Origin: Actinomycetota bacterium
Lineage (GTDB): Bacteria; Actinomycetota; Humimicrobiia; Humimicrobiales; Humimicrobiaceae
Direction of reading: 5' to 3'
Assembly: GCA_023475715.1 (NCBI GenBank)
Contig: JAMCVO010000273.1
Span: 1-11,790 of the forward strand
Length of the DNA stretch: 11,790 bases
How positions within the stretch are numbered: the first letter of the stretch is position 1; every line of letters starts with the position of its first letter. This document shows, in pieces, positions 1 to 7,033 of the stretch. The position numbers and the translations under genes are program-made. The notes below the pieces were generated by a model. The model was not told the origin of the DNA, did not search any database, and was given only the letters and a program-made list of their open reading frames with translations.

Positions 1-1237
1 GTATCATCAGCGCCCTACCCATACAGACTGCTTTAACAAATGGCGCACCCATTGCAATAACCTTAAAAACATGGTCTTCAGTGGAAAAACCGCCTGCTAT
101 GGCTATATCAGGAAGGCGCACTACTTTTTTAGTTAATCTCTGACAGAATTCATAAGTAAGTGCCTCCAGATAAAAAGTAGGTATACCCCATTCTTCCATC
201 ATCCTCCATGGGCTCATACCTGTTCCGCCCATAGCACCATCAATGGTTAAGAGGTCTATTTTAGCCACTGCAGAATATCTGATAGCCATGGCAAGTTCCT
301 GCATTGAGTAGGCTCCGGTTTTGAGTGTAACACGTTTAAAACCCAGATCTCTTAAACGCTTAACCTCAGCTAAAAAACCCTCCTCAGATACAAATCCTAA
401 ACGGGAATGACGTTCAAATTCCTTAATCGCGCCGTCTCTAAAGGCCTCTTGAGTTGCATGCAAGGATGGATCCGGGGTAACGATGTAGCCGCGTTTTTGC
501 AGTTCAAGAGCTCTATCTAAACTTCTTACCTTTATCTCTCCGCCAATACACTTTGCACCTTGCCCCCACTTCAGTTCTATGGCCTCCAGGTTGTGTTTTT
601 TTCTTATATACTCGGCCACGCCTAAACGTGTATCCTCCACATTCATCTGTACTAATATCTCACCATAGCCTTCATGGAATCTTTTATAAATTTCGATGCG
701 CCTATCCATATCCGGTGCGCTCTTGATTTTACTTTTACTGTCCAGCTCAAGCTTGGGATCGATACCACATACATTCTCACCGCAAACCAGCGTGATGCCA
801 GATATTGCCGCCCCGATTGCAAAATGTTCCCAGTTTATTCTAGCAATATCTGTTGAACCTAATGCGCCTGTAAAAAGGGGGATCTTCATTTTTACTTTGG
901 AATTCCAGCCGTATTCTGTCTCGGTATTTACATCAGGAAATTTTGTATTATCCGGATTACCCTTAGCTTCACCAGGCAACCCTTTTGCCCCTAAAGCATA
1001 CCCTTGGATATTAAGATGTGAATAATCCACCGGATAATCCTTGTCTGCGCCTGCTGTGATTTCACCGAATTTGCCCGGATAAATTACCTCTCGACTCCTA
1101 AAAGCTGCTTTAAACACCTCACAATTGCCCTTACACCCATCAATACAACGGGAACAGATACCTGAACCCGGAACTACATTTTTAGAACGGTTAAACGTCC
1201 CGGTTGCATCATTTGCATTTGGTCTTTGCAAATTCAT
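1..1237 (-). CDS. Glutamate-synthase-like FMN oxidoreductase, partial (3' end beyond left edge)
   Basis: The first 412 codons are visible, with no stop before the window edge. The start is an ATG at 1237, preceded by a strong Shine-Dalgarno sequence (GGAGGA, about 7 bases upstream). Near the N-terminus is a CX2CX3CX3C cluster (Cys28, 31, 35, 39; CSRCIDGCKGNC), which probably holds an Fe-S cluster. The rest resembles the FMN-binding TIM-barrel domain of glutamate synthase: segments such as EAIELKWGQGAK, LLTIDGAMGGTGMSPW and DIAIAGGFSTEDH match the synthase core and its GGTG phosphate-binding loop. There is no N-terminal glutaminase domain, so this belongs to the stand-alone 'glutamate synthase-related' family, not to full-length GltB. 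Its true substrate is uncertain in that family. It lies 52 bases downstream of a GAF-ANTAR regulator on the same strand and is probably co-transcribed with it, which hints at nitrogen-responsive control. The C-terminal part, where further Cys ligands might sit, is outside the window. Confidence 0.88.
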   Translation of the reverse strand, partial: MNLQRPNANDATGTFNRSKNVVPGSGICSRCIDGCKGNCEVFKAAFRSREVIYPGKFGEITAGADKDYPVDYSHLNIQGYALGAKGLPGEAKGNPDNTKFPDVNTETEYGWNSKVKMKIPLFTGALGSTDIARINWEHFAIGAAISGITLVCGENVCGIDPKLELDSKSKIKSAPDMDRRIEIYKRFHEGYGEILVQMNVEDTRLGVAEYIRKKHNLEAIELKWGQGAKCIGGEIKVRSLDRALELQKRGYIVTPDPSLHATQEAFRDGAIKEFERHSRLGFVSEEGFLAEVKRLRDLGFKRVTLKTGAYSMQELAMAIRYSAVAKIDLLTIDGAMGGTGMSPWRMMEEWGIPTFYLEALTYEFCQRLTKKVVRLPDIAIAGGFSTEDHVFKVIAMGAPFVKAVCMGRALMI

Positions 1238-1289
1238 TTCTTATTCCTCCTTCTTCTTTGGTTATACTTATGATTTACAATCTTTTCAT

Positions 1290-2015
1290 CTATGTTATCT
1301 TTTTCATATATGATGCCAAAATAATTGCCTCGGCAACCTCGCGCATAGTTTTACGGTTACCCATGCTGTAGCTGCGAATCTTTAAATATGCCTCCTCTTC
1401 TGTCAAGCCTTGTTCTTTCATCAGGACTCCTTTGGCGCGTTCGATTCTTTTACGAATTTCTAATTCTTCTTGAATTACCTTACTCTTTACCATAAGCTCT
1501 GCGTTTTCAATAGCCACAGCTGCTTGATTGGCTATAGTGGTTAGAATATTAATCTCTGTTTCTGTAAAATCGTGTGGCGTAGAAGTATAGCAATTGATCA
1601 CTCCTATAACCTTTCCTTTTGCTGCTAAGGGAACGCATAAAAGTGAACATAGGCCCTCTTTCTTGGCAATATCTTTGTGTATATATTCCTTCTCCTTATT
1701 AACATCTTTAATCACTACAGGTTTATTTTCTTTTGCTGCCTTTCCAGCTATCCCTTCGCCGAGCTTTAAAGGAGGCTTCTTGTTATACTCCTCGCTAATA
1801 CTCTGCGTAGCTTTAATCACAAGTTCTTTATTCTGTTCATTGATAAGCATTAACGAACAAATATTTGAACCCATCATTTCTGCGGTTACAGTAACTATTA
1901 GACGAAGAATATCTTCTAAATAAATATCAGAAGCTATGGTTTTGCTTATTTTGGTTAAGGCTTTTATCTGTTCTTCATAAGGTTTGTCTAGCATACTAAA
2001 ATTTTTTTTATGCAT
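1290..2015 (-). CDS. GAF-ANTAR transcription antitermination regulator
   Basis: The protein is 241 residues from the ATG at 2015. Residues about 34-172 form a GAF sensor domain (LKLGEGIAGKAA, GLCSLLCVPL, KGKVIGVINCY, ANQAAVAIENAEL). A short helical linker leads to an ANTAR RNA-binding domain at about 183-236 (RKRIERAKGVLMKEQG, then TEEEAYLKIRS and REVAEAI). ANTAR proteins bind paired RNA hairpins and prevent transcription termination, often of nitrogen-utilisation genes. The reading frame is open up to 2141, but codons above about 2035 lie in the promoter and terminator, so the start must be downstream. The ATG at 2015 is chosen; the ATG at 1994 (MLDKPYEEQ) is equally possible, and neither has a clear Shine-Dalgarno sequence. 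What the GAF domain senses cannot be read from the sequence. The gene heads an operon with the glutamate-synthase-like gene and probably controls its own leader. Confidence 0.9.
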   Translation of the reverse strand: MHKKNFSMLDKPYEEQIKALTKISKTIASDIYLEDILRLIVTVTAEMMGSNICSLMLINEQNKELVIKATQSISEEYNKKPPLKLGEGIAGKAAKENKPVVIKDVNKEKEYIHKDIAKKEGLCSLLCVPLAAKGKVIGVINCYTSTPHDFTETEINILTTIANQAAVAIENAELMVKSKVIQEELEIRKRIERAKGVLMKEQGLTEEEAYLKIRSYSMGNRKTMREVAEAIILASYMKKIT

Positions 2016-2034
2016 ATTTAATGGGCATGGTGAT

Positions 2035-2080
2035 AAAATAAAAAAGCGCCCTCCGCCCATAATTAGAAACGGTAGAACGC
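2035..2080 (-). terminator. Intrinsic terminator (attenuator) in the GAF-ANTAR leader
   Basis: Read on the minus strand, GCGTTCTACCG (2080-2070) pairs with CGGAGGGCGC (2055-2046). This gives ten pairs, two of them G-T wobbles, with one bulged A and a 14-base loop. The stem is followed directly by TTTTTTATTTT (2045-2035), the U-tract expected of a Rho-independent terminator. It lies between the promoter and the start codon, so it would stop transcription before the regulator gene. Its 5' arm shares bases 2071-2080 with the second hairpin of the element just upstream, so the two structures exclude each other. Confidence 0.75.
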
Positions 2081-2115
2081 CATTGTTCTTCCTTTTAAGC
2101 ACAAACTTTGTGCTT
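2071..2115 (-). promoter_or_regulatory. Putative ANTAR RNA target: dual hairpin antiterminator
   Basis: The minus-strand leader has two hairpins separated by AAAA. The first (2115-2097) has arms AAGCAC and GTGCTT around AAAGTTT; a seventh A-T pair could shrink the loop to five bases. The second (2092-2071) has arms GGAAGAAC and GTTCTACC, pairing except for one A-A mismatch, around the six-base loop AATGGC. Known ANTAR targets are two neighbouring hairpins with six-base loops carrying A at position 1 and G at position 4. The second hairpin fits exactly. The first has A1 and G4 but a 7-base loop. The second hairpin overlaps the 5' arm of the following terminator, as in known ANTAR antiterminators. 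At DNA level the first hairpin is also a perfect 9-bp-arm palindrome, so a repressor operator is an alternative. Confidence 0.65.
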
Positions 2116-2129
2116 TTAATTTTGAAAAA

Positions 2130-2157
2130 AGTATAACACATAATCCGTGCTTGTCAA
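2130..2157 (-). promoter_or_regulatory. Sigma70-like promoter of the GAF-ANTAR operon
   Basis: On the minus strand the -35 box is TTGACA (2157-2152, a perfect match), followed by a 16-base spacer and the -10 box TATACT (2135-2130, five of six matches). Transcription would start near the A at 2123, giving a leader of about 108 bases before the chosen start codon. That leader is just long enough to contain the two hairpins and the terminator. Confidence 0.75.
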
Positions 2158-2431
2158 GTAAATGACATTCCTTCTCACGCGGTACATTGTAGGTAAGAAA
2201 TCACAATTATGGTATACTTTAAGTAATAGCATACAGGTAATAAAATTTTAATTCTTATGAAGAATACAAAAAGGTTGAGAAAAAATAATTATTTTCAGCA
2301 CGAGGGGAGGAACAGTATTGGTTTTTTATTTTATATAGGTTAAACGAAAAAAATATTGAATAATTCATATATTTTGTAAATAAATTTAAATTTTTTTCAA
2401 TTTCTAAATAGGTATTTTAAATTAGGTAATT
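2158..2431. other. Divergent intergenic region upstream of the patatin-like gene
   Basis: This is an AT-rich spacer between the minus-strand operon and the plus-strand patatin-like gene. On the plus strand there is a -10-like TATACT at 2213-2218 without a good -35 box, and a small inverted repeat ATTCTT-atg-AAGAAT at 2251-2265. There is also a strong Shine-Dalgarno-like GAGGGGAGG at 2302-2310, followed only by a six-codon TTG-started frame ending at 2338. No longer gene or RNA gene is visible. Confidence 0.5.
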
Positions 2432-3268
2432 ATGTTTGGTAAAAGAAAAATTGGAATTGCTCTGAGCGGAGGAGCCGCACGCGGGCTTTCTCATATTGGT
2501 GTCTTGCAAGTACTGGAAGATATTGGTGTTGAAATAAGTGCTGTGAGCGGCTGCAGCATGGGTGCAGTAATCGGTGCTATTTATTGCACAGATTTCGATT
2601 TGAAGGAAATGGAATCATTTGTAACTTCTACCGACTGGAGAAACTTTATGATGTTTTCATTATTTTCGCTTTCCAGGACAGGGATAGTCAATGAACGTAA
2701 GGTTGGCGAAGTTCTTAAAAAATTTCTTGGGGATAAGACTTTTGCAGATTGCAAGAAAGACTTTTGCTGCGTTGCCGTAGATATACTGAACAACAAAAAA
2801 ATTGTTTTTAACTCCGGATCTTTAACAGAAGCGGTAAGAGCTTCAATAGCGGTTCCCGGAGTTTTTCCGCCGGTCTATCTGCCGGATGCAATGCTTGTTG
2901 ATGGAGGAGTCCTGGAACCACTCCCGACAGATGCTCTAAAAAGCCTGGATGTTAATTTCATAATAGCGTCATCGATAGTTTTCGAGAGCGCAAAATCTGA
3001 TAATAAATACTATGATACAAAGTCTGGCATACATAAAAATTTTGAAAGTAAAAAGCTTTCCATACAGGCGATCCTGGATAAAAGCATGTGTATGATGCAT
3101 ACTCAGATAGTTAAAAGCTACCTTCAGAATGCTCACATAGTAATCGAACCCAAAATTGGAGATTTTGGTTTTTTTGATTTTTCAAAGGGTAAAGAAATAA
3201 TTGAAAGCGGCAGGAAAGCTGCTATTGAAAAAATACCTGAAATAAAAAGAAAACTTAGGCTTAGGTAG
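2432..3268 (+). CDS. Patatin-like phospholipase / serine hydrolase (RssA-type)
   Basis: The protein has 278 residues, a usual length for bacterial single-domain patatins. It carries all the landmarks of the family: the glycine-rich oxyanion loop LSGGAARG (residues 11-18), the nucleophile elbow GCSMG with Ser42, and the catalytic DGG with Asp157 (residues 157-159). These give the Ser-Asp dyad of patatin-type lipid acyl hydrolases. There is no signal peptide or membrane segment, so it probably acts in the cytoplasm, perhaps at the inner face of the membrane. The natural substrate is unknown. The ATG start is preceded only by a weak TAGG, so expression may be modest; the start is supported because the conserved domain begins at residue 6. 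It stands alone and converges on nadC, with 48 bases between the two stops. Confidence 0.9.
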   Translation: MFGKRKIGIALSGGAARGLSHIGVLQVLEDIGVEISAVSGCSMGAVIGAIYCTDFDLKEMESFVTSTDWRNFMMFSLFSLSRTGIVNERKVGEVLKKFLGDKTFADCKKDFCCVAVDILNNKKIVFNSGSLTEAVRASIAVPGVFPPVYLPDAMLVDGGVLEPLPTDALKSLDVNFIIASSIVFESAKSDNKYYDTKSGIHKNFESKKLSIQAILDKSMCMMHTQIVKSYLQNAHIVIEPKIGDFGFFDFSKGKEIIESGRKAAIEKIPEIKRKLRLR

Positions 3269-3278
3269 TCTTACTCAA

Positions 3279-3306
3279 AAATCTGTCCTCACAAATCTGT
3301 CCTCAC
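3279..3306. repeat. 14-bp tandem duplication between convergent genes
   Basis: AAATCTGTCCTCAC occurs twice head to tail, in the short gap between the ends of the patatin-like gene and nadC. Just before it, the end of the patatin-like gene holds a shorter tandem, TTAGGC-TTAGGT. No hairpin terminator is visible in this gap. The repeat could be a replication slip or the remains of a mobile-element end; nothing here decides between them. Confidence 0.85.
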
Positions 3307-3316
3307 AATATTTCTC

Positions 3317-4186
3317 CTATTCAAACTCAAGTGAAAAATCTATTGCAGGGGCTGAATGAGTAATTACACCTGCAGATATTATATCGATTCCTGTTTTACA
3401 AATTTCTTCCAGGCTGGCAAGACTCATCCCTCCTGAAACTTCAATCTTGCATCTGTTTCCAAGGCTTTTCCTGATTATTCCTACCGATTCTTTTATCATG
3501 GAAAGCTCCATATTATCAAGCATAATTATATCAGCATTGGACTTAATTGCTTCGTCAAGTTCTTTCCAATCCTTTACTTCTACTTCTATTTTTAACTGAT
3601 GCGGGACTTTATTTCTAATTTTATCGACAGCATTTTGTACACCACCCGCAGCAAAAATATGATTATCCTTAATTAATATTCCGTCAAACAGTCCGAACCT
3701 GTGATTAAAGCCTCCACCGCAACGAACGGCATATTTTTCAATTTTTCGAAGTCCCGGTTTAGTTTTACGGGTATCGGCTATTTTGACATTATATTTTGAA
3801 GCAATTGATGAGAATTTTTTTGTATAAGTTGCAATACCGGACATATGTTGTAAAAAGTTAAGATATGTTCTTTCCATAATCAATAAAATCTGTGTAGAAC
3901 CGCTCATTGTGCAAATCTTGTCAAAGTAGTTTAAGTCCTCAGAGTCATTTTTGATTTTATTGAATTCAATACTACTGCCAAGTTCTTCACTTATATACCT
4001 GCCCATGTCTATACCTGAAAGCACGGCACCATTTTGTTCCTTGCAAATTATATACGCCGAGGATTTGCTGTCATCCGGTATCAGGAATTTGGACGTTATA
4101 TCACCATAACTTCCAAGGTCTTCATTTATTGCAGTTTTTATCAGGCCAATTATTTCATATTTATTTATTTTATCAGCTATATTCAT
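3317..4186 (-). CDS. nadC: Quinolinate phosphoribosyltransferase (nicotinate-nucleotide pyrophosphorylase, decarboxylating)
   Basis: NadC converts quinolinate and PRPP into nicotinate mononucleotide, CO2 and pyrophosphate, the last step of de novo NAD precursor synthesis. The 289-residue protein is full length for the family. Visible signatures are NEDLGSYGDITS (21-32), ERTYLNFLQHMSGIAT (105-120), DTRKTKPGLR (138-147), RCGGGFNHRFGLFDGILIKD (155-174), EVEV (201-204), LDNM (223-226) and EVSGG (249-253). These supply the conserved Arg, Lys, His, Glu and Asp residues that bind quinolinate and PRPP. It is the last gene of nadA-nadB-nadC and starts 74 bases after nadB. The Shine-Dalgarno sequence is weak (AGAAG). 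The spacer holds an imperfect inverted repeat that is not convincing as a terminator. Confidence 0.96.
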   Translation of the reverse strand: MNIADKINKYEIIGLIKTAINEDLGSYGDITSKFLIPDDSKSSAYIICKEQNGAVLSGIDMGRYISEELGSSIEFNKIKNDSEDLNYFDKICTMSGSTQILLIMERTYLNFLQHMSGIATYTKKFSSIASKYNVKIADTRKTKPGLRKIEKYAVRCGGGFNHRFGLFDGILIKDNHIFAAGGVQNAVDKIRNKVPHQLKIEVEVKDWKELDEAIKSNADIIMLDNMELSMIKESVGIIRKSLGNRCKIEVSGGMSLASLEEICKTGIDIISAGVITHSAPAIDFSLEFE

Positions 4187-4260
4187 TCTAACTTCTTATT
4201 ATTTTTAGCCCAGCAGCTAAATTTGATATAAAGGCTAAATATAGTCATAAAGTTTGATAA

Positions 4261-5931
4261 TTATTCTACCGGTTCAAAGGATATGTTATCATGCTTTAAA
4301 ATAATATGCTTCTTCCAATTTTTGTCATCTTTTCTAAAGTAGTCATTTCTCTGATGTGTACCCCTGCTTTCTTTTCTTAACCTGGCAGAGGTAGCAATCA
4401 GATAACCGACAGTAAGCATATTTACAAGTTCAACAGCTTTTTTGTCAGAATTATTGAAAAGCATGCTATTTTTAATATTTTTATTAATAAAGGCTAGAGC
4501 TTCCGCAAGACTTTTATCGTCTCTGAGTATCCCGACTTTTTCACTCATCAAATGTCTGAATTGAAAGGTTGTTTTTTCTAAATCCTTATTTAGTTTATTA
4601 TCATTCACTTTCAATTTTGTCTCTGCTTTGAATTCCTTTTTGTCTGTAAGGATGCTATCAAGTTTTTTTAGTAATCTCTGTTCTGCAGGCAAGCTGACTG
4701 ACTTAAGTTTTTTTATGATATCTTTCGAAATTTCCCATCCATATACCAGACCCTCAATAAGGGAATTACTTGCCAGCCTGTTTGCTCCATGCGCACCGGT
4801 CGCTGCAGTTTCCCCGCAGGCATACAGTCCTTTAATATCAGTATGGCCTTTCAGGTCAGTTTTGATTCCACCATTTAAATAATGTGCTGCCGGGAAAACT
4901 TTAATCAGGTCTTTGCTCAATATGAGTCCATTTTCTTTCAATTTTGCAACTATATTGGGGAAACGGACTTTAAGCATATTTTCAGGCAAATGCGTGGCGT
5001 CAAGATGAACAAATTTAATATTCTGATCTTTCATCACTTTAATCATTTCCTTGACAACAATATCTCTTGGAGCAAGTTCTGCTCTCGGGTGTTTACCTAC
5101 CATGAACCTATTACCAAAACTGTCTCTGAGGTAAGCTCCTTCACCTCTTAAAGCTTCGGTAATCAGATAAAGTCTGCCTTCATTGGTTTTAAATACAGTA
5201 GGATGAAATTGCATAAACTCAATATCTTTTATGGAAGCGCCAGCCCTGTAAGCCATTGCAATCCCATCCCCGGTCGATATCGATGGATTTGTGGTAAGCT
5301 CGAAGAGCTGACCAATACCCCCGCTTGCAATAATAATATTTTTTGCAGGATGTATTTCTATGGCAGATGTAGCAAGGTTTACTGCTATCACCCCAAGGCA
5401 GATGTCATCAGCAGTTATTATGTCAAGCACGAGGTATTCAGGGTAGAATTCAATTTGCCCGAAATTCTTGGAGTACCTTACAAGCTTCTTTTCGATTTCC
5501 TCACCCGTAGCATCTCCGCCTGCATGAAGTATTCTTGGATAGCTGTGTCCTCCCTCAATAGTGAGGCCTATCTCTCCATCTGAAATATCAAAAGTGATGC
5601 CAAGCTCTATCAGGTCTTCAATCATTTTCGGAGCATACTTGACTAAAATTCTTACTGCCTTGCTGTCACAAAGTCCCTGCCCGGCTTTCATAGTATCTTC
5701 ATAATGATTTTTCCACTTATCAGGTTTTTTAATTGCTGCTGCAATACCACCCTGGGCATACCATGTTGTTGATTCTGAAAGTGAACTCTTGGTCAAAACC
5801 TTTACTTTGGTATGTCTTGAAACCCTGATTGCTGTTGAAAGCCCTGCAATACCGCTGCCAATAACTATGCAGTCGCTGCAATCATAAGTCTTCTGGCTTT
5901 GGGATAAATCAATCAGGTATCGTTTCTGCAT
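4261..5931 (-). CDS. nadB: L-aspartate oxidase
   Basis: NadB oxidises L-aspartate to iminoaspartate with FAD; in anaerobes fumarate can take the electrons in place of oxygen. The 556-residue protein is a little longer than common homologues, mainly in a charged C-terminal region. It has the FAD-binding loop IVIGSGIAGLS (22-32), STTWYAQGGIAAA (54-66), the active-site segments QFHPT (241-245) and RGEGAYLRD (262-270), HPRAELAPRDIV (281-292), AAHYLNGGIKTD (348-359), and the second FAD segment GLYACGETAATGAHGANRLA (368-387). This pattern favours aspartate oxidase over the related fumarate reductase and succinate dehydrogenase flavoproteins, as does its place between nadA and nadC. It starts 62 bases after nadA. 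No clear Shine-Dalgarno sequence precedes the ATG. Confidence 0.95.
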   Translation of the reverse strand: MQKRYLIDLSQSQKTYDCSDCIVIGSGIAGLSTAIRVSRHTKVKVLTKSSLSESTTWYAQGGIAAAIKKPDKWKNHYEDTMKAGQGLCDSKAVRILVKYAPKMIEDLIELGITFDISDGEIGLTIEGGHSYPRILHAGGDATGEEIEKKLVRYSKNFGQIEFYPEYLVLDIITADDICLGVIAVNLATSAIEIHPAKNIIIASGGIGQLFELTTNPSISTGDGIAMAYRAGASIKDIEFMQFHPTVFKTNEGRLYLITEALRGEGAYLRDSFGNRFMVGKHPRAELAPRDIVVKEMIKVMKDQNIKFVHLDATHLPENMLKVRFPNIVAKLKENGLILSKDLIKVFPAAHYLNGGIKTDLKGHTDIKGLYACGETAATGAHGANRLASNSLIEGLVYGWEISKDIIKKLKSVSLPAEQRLLKKLDSILTDKKEFKAETKLKVNDNKLNKDLEKTTFQFRHLMSEKVGILRDDKSLAEALAFINKNIKNSMLFNNSDKKAVELVNMLTVGYLIATSARLRKESRGTHQRNDYFRKDDKNWKKHIILKHDNISFEPVE

Positions 5932-5993
5932 ATGCTTAAATATTTATTAATTAATTGTTAAAATGACTGTTACCTACGTAATCTGTAATAACA

Positions 5994-6908
5994 TTAACTT
6001 AAGGCTAACATATTATCAATTGCCATGCGAGCCTTATCAATAATATCTTGCGGCAGCTTTATCTCGAATCGCTCCTCTTCCAGAGCCCACAGTAATTTTT
6101 CAAGATTTGTGAGTTTCATATTGGGGCATATCGCACGACTTGATGCCGGATAGAAAACTTTGTCAGGATTTTCTTTTTTTAACCTGTATATCAGGCCAAT
6201 TTCCGTTCCGATAATAAATTCTTTTTTTGTTGATTGTTCTGCAAAAGACAGCATGCCGCCTGTGCTTGCTACCGCGTCTGCTATTGCTATTACATCGGGA
6301 GTGCATTCAGGATGTACGAGCACAATAGCGTCAGGGTGTTCCTTTTTAAGAGCAATAATTGTTTCAACATTGATCTTGGCATGGGTAGGACAAAATCCAT
6401 TCCAGAGTATCATTGTTCTGCCGGTCTGGCTTTGAACATAGCTTCCCAGGTATTTATCAGGGATAAAGATAATTTGCTTGTCCGGCGGAATTGAATTAAC
6501 TACTTTTACAGCATTTGAGGATGTACAGCAGATATCACTTAATGCTTTTACCCGGGCCGAAGTATTCACGTAACATACAACTACAGCGCCAGGATGCTCC
6601 TTTTTTAAATTTGCGAGCTGCTTATCAGTTATCATGTCAGCCATCGGGCATCCACTGTTTTTATCCGGCAGCAGGACTTTCTTTTCTGGAGAAATAATTT
6701 TTGCAGTTTCTGCCATAAAATGTACCCCGCAAAAAACAATAATCCTGTTTTTTACCTTTGAGGCTTTTATGCTAAGCTGAAGGGAATCACCTACAAAATC
6801 TGCAATATCCTGAATTTCATCTATCTGATAATTATGCGAAAGTATTATGGCATCTTTTTTTGTTTTTAGCTTTACAATATTGTCTATTAAGCTTATATTC
6901 TTTTTCAT
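5994..6908 (-). CDS. nadA: Quinolinate synthase
   Basis: NadA condenses iminoaspartate with dihydroxyacetone phosphate to make quinolinate, using an oxygen-sensitive [4Fe-4S] cluster. The 304-residue protein is full length. The three expected cluster ligands are present: Cys87 (NSGCPMAD), Cys173 (NGFCPTHA) and Cys261 (AICPNMK). Other family marks are ILSHNYQ (22-28), CCTSSNA (127-133), PDKYLG (150-155) and HPEC (199-202). It is the first gene of the nad cluster and is divergent from topA, with a 125-base AT-rich gap between them. The ATG has no clear Shine-Dalgarno sequence, a feature it shares with nadB. Confidence 0.96.
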   Translation of the reverse strand: MKKNISLIDNIVKLKTKKDAIILSHNYQIDEIQDIADFVGDSLQLSIKASKVKNRIIVFCGVHFMAETAKIISPEKKVLLPDKNSGCPMADMITDKQLANLKKEHPGAVVVCYVNTSARVKALSDICCTSSNAVKVVNSIPPDKQIIFIPDKYLGSYVQSQTGRTMILWNGFCPTHAKINVETIIALKKEHPDAIVLVHPECTPDVIAIADAVASTGGMLSFAEQSTKKEFIIGTEIGLIYRLKKENPDKVFYPASSRAICPNMKLTNLEKLLWALEEERFEIKLPQDIIDKARMAIDNMLALS

Positions 6909-6917
6909 ATAAAAATT

Positions 6918-6948
6918 GTTTAAATTTCAAAGATAGGTTTAAATTATA
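6918..6948 (-). promoter_or_regulatory. Probable nadA promoter -10 region with a flanking direct repeat
   Basis: On the minus strand TATAAT (6948-6943) is a perfect -10 box about 35 bases before the nadA start codon; no good -35 box is seen. A nine-base direct repeat, GTTTAAATT on the plus strand, occurs at 6918-6926 and 6937-6945, 19 bases apart. The second copy overlaps the -10 box. Such placement could mark an operator for an NAD-responsive repressor, but the bases match no operator I recognise. Confidence 0.4.
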
Positions 6949-7033
6949 TAGGAAAAAAACATATAAATAAAATATCATTTCCAGTATATTTTTATATAGG
7001 GCATTGGCATAGGTACGGATAGGGGTAAATTAA

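Noticed and set aside
674..1313. Plus-strand reading frames opposite the glutamate-synthase-like gene
   Set aside because: They lack conserved motifs and lie antisense to a well-supported gene with its own ribosome site.
2063..2083. Six-codon frame (MAFYRF) on the minus strand after AAGGA, as a leader peptide
   Set aside because: It lies inside the second hairpin and terminator and has no run of regulatory codons. The paired-hairpin explanation accounts for the bases better.
2016..2141. N-terminal extension of the GAF-ANTAR protein to an ATG at 2141
   Set aside because: These codons cover the -10 box, the two hairpins and the terminator, and the extra residues resemble no part of the family. 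They would lie upstream of, or within, the untranslated leader.
4204..4239. Inverted repeat TTTAGCC...GGCTAAA between nadB and nadC as a terminator
   Set aside because: The loop is over 20 bases, the stem is only 7 bp, and no U-tract follows in the direction of transcription.
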